Assembly: GCA_039000515.1 (NCBI GenBank)
Contig: JBCFYV010000012.1
Span: 9,049,486 to 9,113,485 of the forward strand
Direction: 5' to 3'
Source of the DNA: Timema cristinae
Lineage: Eukaryota > Arthropoda > Insecta > Phasmatodea > Timematidae
DNA length: 64,000 bases
Position numbers and translations under genes: made by a program. This document shows, in pieces, positions 1 to 12,600 of this stretch. Each line of letters opens with the position of its first letter. Position 1 is the stretch's first letter. Below the pieces are notes generated by a model, which did not search any database, had not been told where the DNA came from, and saw only the letters and a program-made list of their open reading frames with translations.

Positions 1-176
1 TGACAAGACGTGTATTAATCTGTGAATGTGTGGAATGCCAGGCCTCCACTGTGGTTCGGATTCCACGTTAAACTGTAGGTCTTCCATTTCATCTCACAAT
101 CACCCTACCATTACACATTCGCGTAAGTGCATATAACCCAAACGGGTAGTAAGATGCGGTGCTAATAATAATAATT
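1..176 (+). mobile_element. SINE family A, cut by the window start
   Basis: It contains the family A body (GGAATGCCAGGCCTCCAC, GGTTCGGATTCCACG) and ends in the shared tail (ACGGGTAGTAAGATGCGGTG) plus a short AAT run. The tRNA head lies outside the window. Confidence 0.85.
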
Positions 177-1015
177 TAAGGTGAAACAAAATAAAAAATA
201 AAAATTATACATATAAAGTTATTACTTAAGTTTTGACTTTTGAATTAGAAGTGTTGAGAAAGAAATAAGTACGTAAATGAAAGTTAATAATATTTATTAT
301 ATTTTCATTATTGTCACTAAATAAAACATATATCGTGACATAAAGATCGTAAATACATCAAGCCACATTCCATAAATACAAGGCAGTTTCATATAATGTA
401 TACAATGACCAAAATACGCTATATGAGGCAGCGATTCCCAATATGAAGTCTGGCTTATAGCGAGATTGGATACAAAAGGTGAGTTTCAGTTCAAAATAGT
501 AAGGTTGTTACTTTACAAATATGGACTGCTGGAAACGTAAAGTGAATCAGGAAGAAGCATTTTGCTTTGGGTGTTTATAATCTGTTAGAATCAAAATATA
601 AACGGTTGTGAGCCATCTTTCCCTATAATCATAATATGTGAAAATATATCACAATTATCGAAATAAAATTGTTTCTTAAGGATCAGGAAACACATTATAT
701 TATTAATAAATGACTAAAATTCATAATTAATTTATAGTAACCAACGAATAAACTTAGAACAAGATACGTCAGAAAATGAAATGTAATTTCTCAACTCTTG
801 CTATTCATAGTATGAATGCTTACATTTGATCAAATCATAGGAAAGTATCATTTGTATGCCAAGTTTTTAAAGTTAAGCCTCGTTTCTAAGTTAAACTATG
901 TTTTAATTAGAATTAACTTTGGTTATAATTTTATCCAATTGATAGAATAAATTGTATAATTACATAGTAGAAAAAATACAGTTATCCTAAGTTTAAAAAA
1001 CCTACAATACAGGGG

Positions 1016-1041
1016 GTTTATAACCCGAACGGGTAACTAAA
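1016..1041 (+). repeat. Remnant of the shared SINE tail
   Basis: TATAACCCGAACGGGTAAC matches the SINE 3' tail seen elsewhere in the window; nothing else of the SINE is visible. Confidence 0.5.
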
Positions 1042-1317
1042 TAAAATATAGGTATAAAATAACATTAAAAAATTTAGCTCATATAAAAAGTGCCTCCATG
1101 GTTCATTATAACTTTATAAATGTAACAAATATACAGTAAATACATATTTAGTTTGAGTAAACCTTTAACAAATAATATTTTTGTGAGAATGATAAATTTT
1201 AATACATAATATAAGATTATTTTGAGTTGATTAATTTTCTTTTAAAAATAATTTGTGGATATTTAAAGATTAAAGAAATTTGGTTTGGATTCGAAATTCT
1301 AAAGAAAATGTTCTAGT

Positions 1318-1382
1318 TGCACTCGAGAAAAATAATAATATTAAACCCATCTCTAATTGGGTGCATTTTTTCTCTCGAGAGT
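1318..1382. repeat. Short hairpin
   Basis: CACTCGAGAAAAA and TTTTTCTCTCGAGAG face each other across about 40 AT-rich bases. Confidence 0.45.
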
Positions 1383-2199
1383 TTATTTAATTTAACATAA
1401 AAATAAGGTCCTTAATCATTTTAACAAAATGTTATACACTGTATAGCAATAGTAGTACGGTGTAGTTAATAAAATAAATCAGGTTGAGATACCTCGTTGA
1501 CAGGAATAACAATGTTTAACGCTAAATTTGACACATATATTAAAAAAGTGTAAAAATATATTAATTTTTTTAGCTATTTAAAAAATTTAATTATAAGCAT
1601 GTAGAGAACTAAACCAATAAATTACTAATGTAGCTATTATTATTTCTAGGGTGATTAACTTGCATTTTTTTATCGATTTATAATATAAAAACATGACTTA
1701 CAAACTCACTTAATTGTACGAGTATAGAAAATATAGTTCACCAAGTCTCCCGACTGTCCATTAATCACTGTGAAAGAGAAATTTCCAATTTCCTCAATAA
1801 CATTTTTTCTAGCAAAGCCAGGAATTTAACTTTAGTAGGGTAAGGAAGGATAGTGTAACGAATATCAAGCTTATTCGAATGTCAACAGTGGCGACCGCAT
1901 GGTCTAAGACGTCACTCTCACAATACACTACATCCAATATCAGTGCTGAGGGAACTGTAGAACTTATGGATAAAAGCTTTATCTTCTCTCTCTCGGCTAA
2001 CTGTTGCCAAATCTCCTCGCTTTCAGTAATGTAACGCAACGTGTGGGGGTAAGGATGAGCTACTGGCAACCTCGACGAGCCAGCGCTGCAAGATGTATTA
2101 TATTTAAGGGAAGTGATCACATGAAAAATAATAAAATTACAATACTATTTCTTAGTGGTAGCCATGCTGTTGCCTCAAAGATGATATCCAGTGTATAGT

Positions 2200-2385
2200 G
2201 CCGATGACGGGTAGATTGGATCGGGTGTACTGAGGATGGTTTTCCCTAAATTGTTTTCCAATCTCCCTCCAAACAAATGCTGGTACACCTCTTCTAAACT
2301 CAACCTTCCTCATATTTAACTCACTATAATTAGTACGTAGGTGTATAACCTGACAGATAATAAGAAGCAGTGCTAAAAAAGAGTT
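2200..2385 (+). mobile_element. Degenerate SINE family B
   Basis: The body motifs GGTTTTCCCTAAATTGTTTT, CTCCCTCC and TATAATTAGTACGTAG match family B. The tail is decayed (ATAACCTGACAGATAATAAG) and the tRNA head is mostly unrecognisable. Confidence 0.7.
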
Positions 2386-3404
2386 CTCCTGCTTTAAATA
2401 ACTTTGCAGGAGGACAGCGCACACAGTCTCGGTCCTTAGAGGTCATCCTTAAACCACGTGACTCTGTTGAGAGGGAAGCAGGGGTGAGTTTTAATGTCTA
2501 CGTGGTGTTACATGGGATGGGAGGAGGGTATCACAGTGTTAGTTGACACATATCTTATACTTATAAATATTCTAGAGTTGAAAAAAATAACATTACTGTT
2601 CATATTTCCCCCATTAATATACACACCTGTAGAAAGATAACTTCCAAATATGTACAGCGCTGGAAATTCAAGTTAAGCACTTACTTTTTGTTGATATAAT
2701 ATTTTACTCTTGATGTGAAAAGTAACGTTACACATATTTGAAGAAGTAAGGGGTCAGGCTAAATACACGCTTGGTGATATAAAAGGGGTTGGAGGAGCGA
2801 GGGGGGATTAGAACGTTAAGAAAAAGGCGTCACACGGTTTATGGGTTACACTCAGTGGTTAACCGTGCTACCAGTTGTACTAACTTCCTTCTGTAACTCT
2901 CCCTGCTGTTTACAATAGAAACAAATTAAACATATTATGTTAATAAATGTAAGCATTTTTTAACGTTAATTCCGATGAACACTTTTAAAAATAAAGTCAG
3001 TTTACTATAGGATGATATTGAGTGAGGATTCCCCATTGCTTAGAATGACAATTATAGTGACGTGAGGCCAGGGTGCTTACGTGTGCTTGACTTAAAATAG
3101 TGGGAGTTGAATGTAAGAATAGTGAAAGATTTAAAAAGTTTTACTAGAACCGCGTCTTACTATTCCTTTTTTCTACGCTTTTAAAATGTTGTTAGTTTCT
3201 AAAAATCACAATTTAGTTTCCATAACGATATTACAAAGTGTATACAACTACGCATAAATAATTATCATCATTCTACTTTTCAATTAACGCCAGATGTAAA
3301 TAAATAATATTCAAAACATCAAACGAGATTGCAGCTCACAATAGGGTTTACATATATTTGAATAAATAATCAAACACTTTGATTTCAAAGCTGATGGCAA
3401 GTTT
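2386..3404. other. Downstream flank of the UNC93-like gene
   Basis: It may contain the 3' untranslated region on the minus strand. No gene or repeat recognised. Confidence 0.4.
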
Positions 3405-3631
3405 TCAATTAACAAAGTATATGCTTTTCCTTTCTTTGTTGCGTTCCAACCACTCAACTGCATAATATCCGAGTAAACCAAACAACGTGACTGCCAGGAG
3501 GATGTAAAGTTTAATATCGGTGCAGAGGTAGGAGCTGTAAGCAAAGTTCACAACGAATCCTGAGGCGTACCAGAAAGAAAAATTGTTGAAGGCGCCTTCC
3601 TCTTGCCCAGGGAAAAAGATGCCGTACAGAG
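3405..3631 (-). CDS. UNC93-like coding exon 6 (TM11-TM12, C-terminus, stop)
   Basis: The acceptor TTTTATTCCAG is followed by CT, completing an alanine codon: A-LYGIFFPGQEEGAFNNF. TM11 (SGFVVNFAYSSYLC) and TM12 (LYILLAVTLFGLLGYYAVEW) follow, then a short basic tail (LERNKERKSIYFVN) and TGA at 3407-3405. This frame has no in-frame Met near its start, so it is visible only as a spliced exon. No clear AATAAA lies in the next 150 bases on this strand. Confidence 0.9.
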
Positions 3632-6600
3632 CTGGAATAAAACAGAGTTTAAAAGCTTGGGACGTAATATTATTCTCTCCCTTCCTTGATTTCTGCTTCT
3701 CCTTTCTGAAATGAACGCGCTCTCTCCTATCCAGCGCATGCGTACATTCTCCATTCCTATCTATATCAACAAGTTGAAATAGCCCAGAGGTTAATTTTGC
3801 ACAACGAAATATTTTGTGAACCTTAATTTGTATAGTTTTTTGCTATGTAAGATCACTTTAAAAAAAACTCATGTTTTAAACATTTACATGGTAAGTAAAA
3901 TGGTTTGTTCAAACTAAACATATGATTGTAATATTTTTTGCAGATAAAATTAAACATTGTGTACAGCACTAACCTCCTTGTAAATATTTAGGTTCAATAT
4001 ACCATCGAGGATATACTTTTATAAAACACTTTGTGAGTTTTATAGAAATGAGCCAGAGAACATTTGGAGGAGCTGAATTATATTCATTCTTAATGGCCTC
4101 TATTCAGACATTTCTTAAACAAGCACCAGGGGCGGCTCGTCCCTAAGGCGCGGAGGCGCGCGCCCCCCAACCCCACGAATCCCCAGTTCCTTTTAAAGTT
4201 ATTATTCGCACTCTCACGACAATTTTATCTTACCATAATAGTTTCAAGAAAAATATGTTTTTGGTTTAAGTAATAGCAGGCAATGTTTTTAAAATGGCAT
4301 GCAGTTGGACGCGCGACGGTCAGCGCCTGACATAGAGAAACCAAACCTTCCCTCCCCTTAACCCGTTGTCCCATCCTGCTATAGCTAGCTAGCATTGCTT
4401 ATTCTTCTTTTGAAGGCGCACTCCCTTACGCGCCCTAAGGTTGAAAGCTTGTGAAATGTGTATAGCGTGAACCAGCATTAATTGTTGTCAGTCATCTTGC
4501 GTGCTCCTGCATCTTGAGGATGTGTGTGGCATGTGTGTTTATAATAATATTATGTAGGGTCATTTTAGGATAATGTTTATTTGATTTATATGTTTTAATA
4601 CTTTTTGTAACTAGGCTTAATTTGAATAGCGCTTAAGACAACGAATATTGCAAGATTAACTCTTGATCAAAAAAGAGAATACAATTCATTAGGTAGGCCA
4701 TGTCCTGAATTTTGTATGGAACAAAGTGAAAATATACATACCTATATATTTATGCACATTACACAGCTGCAGTTTTTCTACAACACATCCACGTCCTTTG
4801 GGAGAAGTTTTTTTTTTATCTTTCAATGTTGTTTGTGATATTAATTTTTGAGTTTAACTAAATGAATATTTAGCAAAACATATTCCGAAATTTGTGTCTT
4901 CTTTTAAATATATTATTTAGAAATAATTTATTAATTAAGCAGGCTGCGCCCTCCAGCTTCTAAAGAGACGAGCCGCCACTGACAAGCACCACAAATAAAA
5001 AGCCTGATTTGTATGCATTTTCATTATAGATTATTTACAAAATCCTGAATTGTATCCATTCTAAATGGTCAGACAATTTTCAAATAAAAGACTTTAACTA
5101 TCATTATTTGCATTATAACCACAAAATCTTGAATTGTATCCATTCTGGATGGTCTCAATTCAGATATTTTCTTAAACAAGCACCACAAATTAAAAGTCTG
5201 ATTTCCATCCACTATAATTATTTGCATTATTTCCACAAAATCCTGAATTTGATCCATTTAATTGCGATGCTACATGGCTGATAGATGACAGCAGCAAGGA
5301 CTCTAGTTAACTTACGACATATTTACTAGAGAGCAGCACTATCATTATATTAATACAAAACTTTTATTTTACCTATCGGGTTTTCTTTTAGAATAAAAAT
5401 AAAAGAGTGCCTTACAAATAAGTGATTTTTAAAAATAACTATGATTTAGTTTAAAACTGTTATAAGGGGAAGCATTTCCTAAAATAAATTATTTTAAGGG
5501 TAATTTACGGATGTCAGTCTTAGGACTGACAGGATGCATCAATATTTACGAGTCCAAACACGGCCAATCTTCACGTCATTCATTATTTTCATCAGTCCCC
5601 GAACTTGCATGCCCTACAACTAATTAGTGATTATTTTATTGAAAAAATAGTTTATTCAATTAAGACCACCTGGACATGTGAATTGAACCCTGGGCATTGG
5701 ATTTGTGATATGGATGGGATATTGGAAGCAAAATATCGATATTGATATCGATATTAAAATCGTTTACTAATATCCGTGGCTGTCTGCTGTCTCGCGTCTC
5801 GGTTTGGTTGTTAGATTGACTCACAAACACCTTGTCTGGACTTCATTTAGTATTACTGCCTTTATTTACTCAGTGTTTACGACATATACATTCAGTTTTA
5901 TTTGTGTTCATGAGTGTATTTCTATGTGAGTTTGTGTGTCTATAGCTGTGTTTTATCTTGAGTAAGTGTCTAACCTATATGTGCCATGCCACCAGCGACA
6001 TCAAAGTGGTGGTTTCACTTTTTAAGAATTGATGATAAAGTGCCAAATGCAAAAATTGTGGACGTATAATAAAAACATCCGGCAATACCAGCAACTTGCA
6101 GGCTCACATGGACAAAATACATCCTACATTGTCAAAGCCGGTGGCTTTCCCAGCCCTGGTCAAGGAACTTATTTCATGACCAGTGGCAGTGAAACATCTT
6201 CTTCAGCCGCAGCTCTCGAATCAGTTGATATTGAAGTAAGTGATGAATACTTACCAACTTCTCTTTCAAAACATCCTCCAAAAATGAATGTACATAAAGA
6301 AGATATGGGACATACAGCATCAACCGTCATCCTCTAAAGCTCCGTATTTAACTGTACAATCCACATTGGATGAGTTATTTGGCATATTAGCTGCTCACCG
6401 GGAAGGAGGTAAGCGCCACAGTTTAATTACAAATGCCATAATATTACTTGTATGCCAGGTAAACCTTCCTTTGTCACTTGTTGAGTGTCAAGCTTTCAAG
6501 TTGTTCAAAGTGGTGGCTCCACAATACAAGGCCCCATCTCGCAAAACCATTAAAGATATCTTTATGAGAAATATAATAGTGCGTCGTAGGTATTTAAGTC

Positions 6601-9600
6601 AAAATGTAAAGCTATGGAAAGTTTTTCTCTCACAACAAATATGTGGACCAAAACCCTGAAGACGAGAAGTTTTTTGTGCATTACAGTACACTATTTGGAA
6701 CAGGTAAATTTGGCCTCGTGCGCCGTAGGAGTTTTCGAAATGGACAAAGGTCCTTCTATGTATAGCATTTCATAAAGAATTTTAAATATCTTAGAAGAGT
6801 GGGGTTTGAAAAGGGAAAAGTTACACTTATTCATTACAGATGGAGCGGCAAACATGGTGAAAGCTATGGTTATCTCCTTTGGAAAAGAAAAATCATGTAT
6901 GTTTTACCCATCTTCTCAATTTGGTCTTTTATCACTCTGTTGAAGCTGTACCAGAGTTGTCCTTACTAATTGATAAGGTAAAAAGAGAGGTAACTTGGTT
7001 CAAGCAAAGTGTTTGAGCCTCTGATGAACATAGGGCAGAAAGTGGTCTGAAGCTTATAAAAAGCGTAGACACTAGATGGAACTCTACATTTGAAATGATT
7101 AAAAGGTTTCCCAGCCATAGCCCAATCCTCAACAACATCATTCATCGTCACACATCTGCCCCAAGCATGACGTTGGCTGCAAAGAATCAAGACTTGCAAA
7201 AAGTCGTGCAGTTACAAACCAAGTATCAGGTGATAAGATTCCGACCGTAAGCCTCAGTATACCCATAGCTGCCAACTTGAAAAACAAAATTTCTAACTTC
7301 TCTCCTACAACCAATATTGGTATCAAGCTGAGAGAGACAATCTTAGAAGCAACGAGAAAACAGCTGATGGTTGAACATATTCCAGCCCTAGCAATCAGTA
7401 CATTGTTGGGCCCTCGATGGAAGACTTCATAATTTATAGAGCCTGTGGCTACCGCCAAAGCCATAAGAGAATTAAAAAGATTGTTGAAAAATGCTCACTC
7501 TCCAAAAGGTTGTCATGGCCATATCTCTGATTCTGACTCTAGAGAAGATGCATCATCTTTCTTTGGTGATCACGCAAAAATTGTCCAAAATACATGGAAA
7601 CAATGGAGCTCTCTAGTTGGCGCAGGCTCTGATCTCCCTGATTAACATGCTCTCTAGTTGGCGCAGGCTCTGATCTCCCTGATTAACTTGCTCTCTAGTT
7701 GGTGCAGGCTCTGATCTCCCTGATTAACTTGCTCTCTAGTTAACGCAGGCTCTGATCTCCCTGATTAACTTGCTCTCTAGTGGGTGCAGGCTCTGATCTC
7801 CCTGATTAACTTGCTCTCTAGTTGGTGCAGGCTCTGATCTCCCTGATTAACTTGTCTAGTTGGTGCAGGCTCTGATCTCCCTGATTAACTTGCTCTCTAG
7901 TTGGCGCAGGCTCTGATCTCCTTGATTAACTTGCTCTCTAGTTGGCGCAGGCTCTGATCTCCCTGATTAACTTAATCTCTAGTTGGTGCAGGCTCTGATC
8001 TCCCTGATTAACTTGTCTAGTTGGTGCAGGCTCTGATCTCCCTGATTAACTTGCTCTCTAGTTGGTGCAGGCTCTGATCTCCCTGATTAAATTGTCTAGT
8101 TGGTGCAGGCTCTGATCTCCCTGATTAACTTGCTCTCTAGTTGGCGCAGGCTCTGATCTCCCTGATTAACTTGCTCTCTAGTTGGTGCAGGCTCTGATCT
8201 CCCTGATTAACTTGCTCTCTACTTGGTGCAGGCTCTGATCTCCCTGATTAACTTGCTCTCTAGTTGGTGCAGGCTCTGATCTCCCTGATTAACTTGCTCT
8301 CTACTTGGTGCAGGCTCTGATCTCCCTGATTAACTTGCTCGCTAGTTGGTGCAGGCTCTGATCTCCCTGATTAACTTGCGCTATATTTAAGATTCCCTGC
8401 AGAAGATGATACCAGAAAATTGCCTCTTTCCTTCTGGAGCAGCTCAACAGGAACGTATATAAAATTGAATGTGCCATCTGAGAGAGTTTTCTTGCAAGAT
8501 GGGAACATTATAAACCCCTCAAGAAATCGTATGACGGGAGAAACGCTCAGCAATCTTCTGTTCCTCCATTTAATCGGAGAAGAGTAACTTCTTTTAAATA
8601 AATTTAATTATACGTTGATAGACGCCAACTACTTTTTTATACTTAATTATATACATTTTTTATATTTATTTTCAGTTTTATTAATTTTTAACTTAATATT
8701 GCCTAATCTAGTGCCTAAAACTTTGATTTTGTTCATTTTTATGAATAAATATTTTATAACAGAGTGTATTTTTGTTTAAGTCCCTCTCTCACCCTCCATT
8801 TTATTCTCGTTATAAAATTGAGAAACTCGATATTATCTAAGAGAAATATCGATATCACAATATTGTTGGAACTGAAATTTCGATGCCAAAATATCGGCTA
8901 TTTAAAGCAAAATATCGATATCCCATCCCTACTTTGCGCGTCAATACTCTACCACTGAGGTGCAATAACTTTGCGCCACACATGAAAGCACTAATGACCG
9001 CACATAATGCATTAGTTAGTGCTACGTTGGTGTTGATTATTGAACATAAAAATGTTGTTAGTGCTACATTTTTGTGAAAGTTATAAGCCAAAATCATTAG
9101 GCTAGGCCAAGTTAACGTCACCTTGGCCCCACCCAATGATATTGCCTTATAACTTCCATACAAATTAGCACTAACAATTTTATGCATACTGAGCAGCACT
9201 AACGTAGCACTAACGATTGCATTAGGTTTTTTAGTTAGTGCTATACCGCAAGATGGTGGGCGGAGCCAAGTTAACGTCAACTTGGTCCCGTCCAATGATA
9301 TTGTCTTAAATCTTCCACACAAATGTAGCACTAACGATGTTTTTTGTTTACTTAGCAGTACTAACGAGTGCTGCATCGTAATATGATGGGTAGGACCAGG
9401 TTGAAGTCAAGTTGGCCCCACCCAATGAGTTTGGACTGTAACTTCCACAAAAATGTAGCACTAACGTATTCTTTTTGTGTACTGAGCAGCACTAACGATT
9501 CCATTAGGTGTGGTCATTAGTGCTTTCATGGGTGGGGTTAAGTTATGCACCTTAGTGGTAGAGCATTAACATGCAGAGTTAAAGGTCCAGGTTGTTTTAA

Positions 9601-12600
9601 TTGAATAAAATATTTTTTCAATAAAATAATCACTAATTAGTTGTAGGACATGCAAGAGCTGGGACTGATGAGAATAATGTCCTTGTCCGTGTTTGGTCTC
9701 CTTGTAAATATTGATGAATCCTGTCAGTCCTAAGACTGACATCCATAACTTACTCTTAAATTATATTTTTTTGTCCATATAACAATTTTAAACTAAATAA
9801 AATTATTTTTAAAAACCACTCATTTGTAAAGTATCATTTTATTATTATTTTAAAAGAAAAACCTATAAGTCAAAATGTATCTGTTTTTATATTAACATAG
9901 TTATAGTTCTGCTCTTTAGTAAATATGTCGTAAGTTAACTAGAGTCCTTTCTGCTGCCATCTACCAGCCATGTAGCACCGCAATTAAATGGATACAATTC
10001 AGGATTTTGTGGATAAAATGCAAATAATTCTAGTGGATACAAATCAGACTTTTTATTTGTGAAGCATGTTTAAGAAATGTTTGAATGTAAGCAATTCAGT
10101 CGTCTCCTCTACTTAAACTCACCTTTATCTAAAAAAATACTCGCATGGTTGGGCGTACTTACTGTATGTCAGGTTCATATACTTATGAATAGTTACCCAC
10201 TCTACCTACACGCAAATTCCAGCACACTTCCTTTATATTCTACCTTCCTTATCCATAAATGAGATTCCAAAAAATGTTCAGGTTAACTTTGTGCAGGGTA
10301 TTTTAAAATTCTCCCTCTTTATCCTGTTACCATGGAAAGTGTGGTCAATTTAATCCTGCTGGCACCAGAACAAACCAACAGTCAACTTACCATTCGATTG
10401 GACTGACAGAATCCCGTCAGTCACTCCCCACAGACCGGATATGACGAATAAAGTGGCCTTATCATGGATGCTAGGTTTCCAACACAGGAGCGTGACTATG
10501 CTTGCGACCTGCAGCGCCGCGGCGAAGCTCATCACGGACACTCGTCCAAGCGCCTTCCCCAGTGGACCCGTCAGGCTGGCGGATAAGACATCTGTCACCC
10601 CAAAACACACAGTCACGTACCCTATGTAGCGGATACCCCACGCACAGGACACGTACGCCTGACATTGACACGAATATACTGTTATTTTAGACACTACTTA
10701 GCACCGCGTCTTACTACCCGTTCGGGTTATACGCTTATGTACTATTTACACTAATGGGTTAAGAATTGATAAGGTTGAATATAGAGGAAGTGAACCAGGA
10801 TTTTCGTGGAGTGATAGAGAGTGGAAAACCATTTCGGAAAAACCACCCCAATTCACCCGGCCGAGATTCGAACCTTGATCTCCCCGTCCTCGGCAGTCGA
10901 GCTCAACACGAATCTAGCACGTTATCTAGCTAAGCCACCGTGGCGGGTGTTGCTATGTTAGAGGGGGGATAGCAAACGTCCACTTTTAAGCACGAAACTA
11001 AATTAACATATAATTTTCAACCTAAGTTAAATTATCAATGATGCTAGAGCGTTCCTTAAAAAAATGTCAGTCATCAAAAAATTTACTCCTAGTCTTAGAG
11101 CTATAGTAAAAATCATGATTTACCTCAAGCTATAACCATATAACATATAAATATAAATTTTAAATGAATCCATCAGTGCGCTTTGGTTTCAGCCCTTGAT
11201 AAGAACATACATTCAAAGGGGGATATACAGACAGACGGAGAAACATGGGGAAATAATAGCAAGTTTTTTCTCACGGGGCACATAAAACGTCTGGTCCCAT
11301 CTTAGTCTCATGGCCAAAAAGTTCACGATAGAAATGCTTCTTCAATAATAGAAAGTAAAAAAAAAAACCTAACACTTCTGGGACTGAACAAAATGTATTG
11401 TCATTGTCCATTGTCTTTCTCTTTGTGCATATCAAACAATCTTTCATTTGCACTTTATTTATCCTGAAAGGCTACATCTATGACGTAGCTTATAAGATAT
11501 GCCCATAGTTTAACCAATAGAGGTAAGACTAGATATACTACCTTTAAGAATAATGAAGTGTGCACTATTCTATGTAATATGTAATAATTATGCCCTCTCA
11601 GCTTACTATTAAAAGTAACTCGTTTACTTTGCTTATTTCCACAATGGTAAAGCTTATCAAATAAGACCCTACTGTCATCAGTCAAGCTAAGACTGCTTCC
11701 CTTCAGTGTAAACCGAGTGTACCTCGAAAGAAGAAAGAGGTCAAAAATTTAAATACTACCATCATTTTTTAAATTTTTTTTTATTTAAATACCATAATTT
11801 GAAATATTTCTTGATTGAATAAGCTCATATAAGTTTAAGAGAGTAACTTATAATTAGGGCACTTACCGCAGTATAATCAGCCATGAAGAAACTTTGTTCC
11901 ATCCCTGACCATATGGTTAAAGGAATCAACAAAATTATGTTAGGATGTCGACACATTTTCAAGGAAATGGTTAAGAGCTCAAGTGAAGATGCACGGTTGA
12001 TCTTTCTATCTTTGCAGCTTTCGTTGTAACTGACAATCATAAATATCAATATGATATATCATTAATAAGATACGGTATTGAACTTAAGCCACTTTTTGTA
12101 ATTTAATCCTGTCATAATATATTAAGGTGCGATCGCATAGCTATTAATACACAGTAAAAATGACTTATTTGCGACTGAGATTCTATATGAACCAATAATT
12201 ATATATTTTATATTTTTTTACTATGACTGTATGAACACTTTTCTAAATTGCTATTGGATTATATACTTATTTTTTATGCATACATTTTTAAAATTAACTC
12301 AAAAACACATTTTTGAAAATGGTTGGGTTAAAAAAACACAATCTTAAGTTTTGTGTGTAATTTACAAATATAGTATTTTTAATCACGTAAACCTATTCCC
12401 TCGCTAGAACTCGTGTCATTAGTTACATAAATGTATGTTTATTACAAGATAGGGGGGAAACCCCCACCACACCTACTCAAGTTAAAGTTTCTCGGTAGAA
12501 CCAGTGAAGACACAGTTGGCAGTAATCCTATTGTTCTCTTGACAGGACAACACTAATAGCCTTGAAACCTGTCCAGAGAACCCGTTAGAATATTTTAAAT

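Larger units (their letters stand above)
177..2199. other. AT-rich sequence without a recognised gene
   Basis: Apart from the small hairpin (1318-1382), the SINE-tail remnant (1016-1041) and a faint family D-like ACATGACTTACAAACTCACT at about 1694, I see nothing. Short frames have no recognisable domain. Confidence 0.5.
5711..8930 (+). mobile_element. ZBED-type hAT transposon, degenerate, inserted in the inverted-repeat arm
   Basis: Ends resemble ATGGATGGGATATTGG and, inverted, TAGGGATGGGATATCG. Imperfect 8-bp flanks (ATTTGTGA, CTTTGCGC) may be an eroded target duplication. Broken coding sequence covers a BED-like zinc finger (about 6045-6125, CKNCGRIIKTSGNTSNLQAH), the transposase body (LITNAIILLVCQVN, APSRKTIKDIF, ITDGAANMVKAM, DTRWNSTFEMIKRF) and the hAT C-terminal dimerisation motif at 8465-8586 (GNIINPSRNRMTGETLSNLL). 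Frameshifts and stops abound. A 41-bp minisatellite separates body and C-terminus. It cannot encode active transposase. Confidence 0.85.
4095..10086. mobile_element. Large inverted-repeat (foldback-like) element with nested insertions
   Basis: The left arm (about 5155-5710, continuing at 8931-9010 after an insertion) and the right arm (about 9500-10086) are reverse complements. They share ACTCTAGTTAACTTACGACA at the left, the GTCAGTCTTAGGACTGACA hairpin, and the CAATTAATTAGT-type block. The outer left end carries three direct copies of a unit with AATCCTGAATTGTATCCATT and TTTCTTAAACAAGCACCACA. The centre (9010-9500) has about three copies of a 130-150-bp unit with TAGCACTAACG and GGCCAAGTTAACGTCA. 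A tRNA-like GCACCTTAGTGGTAGAGC lies in both arms. No coding frame belongs to the element itself. It lies in UNC93-like intron 5. Confidence 0.7.

Noticed and set aside
8855..9376. 173-codon minus-strand frame over the foldback centre
   Set aside because: It spans direct repeats and has repetitive composition (ALTNALCAV-like units) without any domain; best explained by repeat structure.
10441..10690. Plus-strand frames opposite UNC93-like exon 5
   Set aside because: Antisense shadows of a strongly conserved exon.
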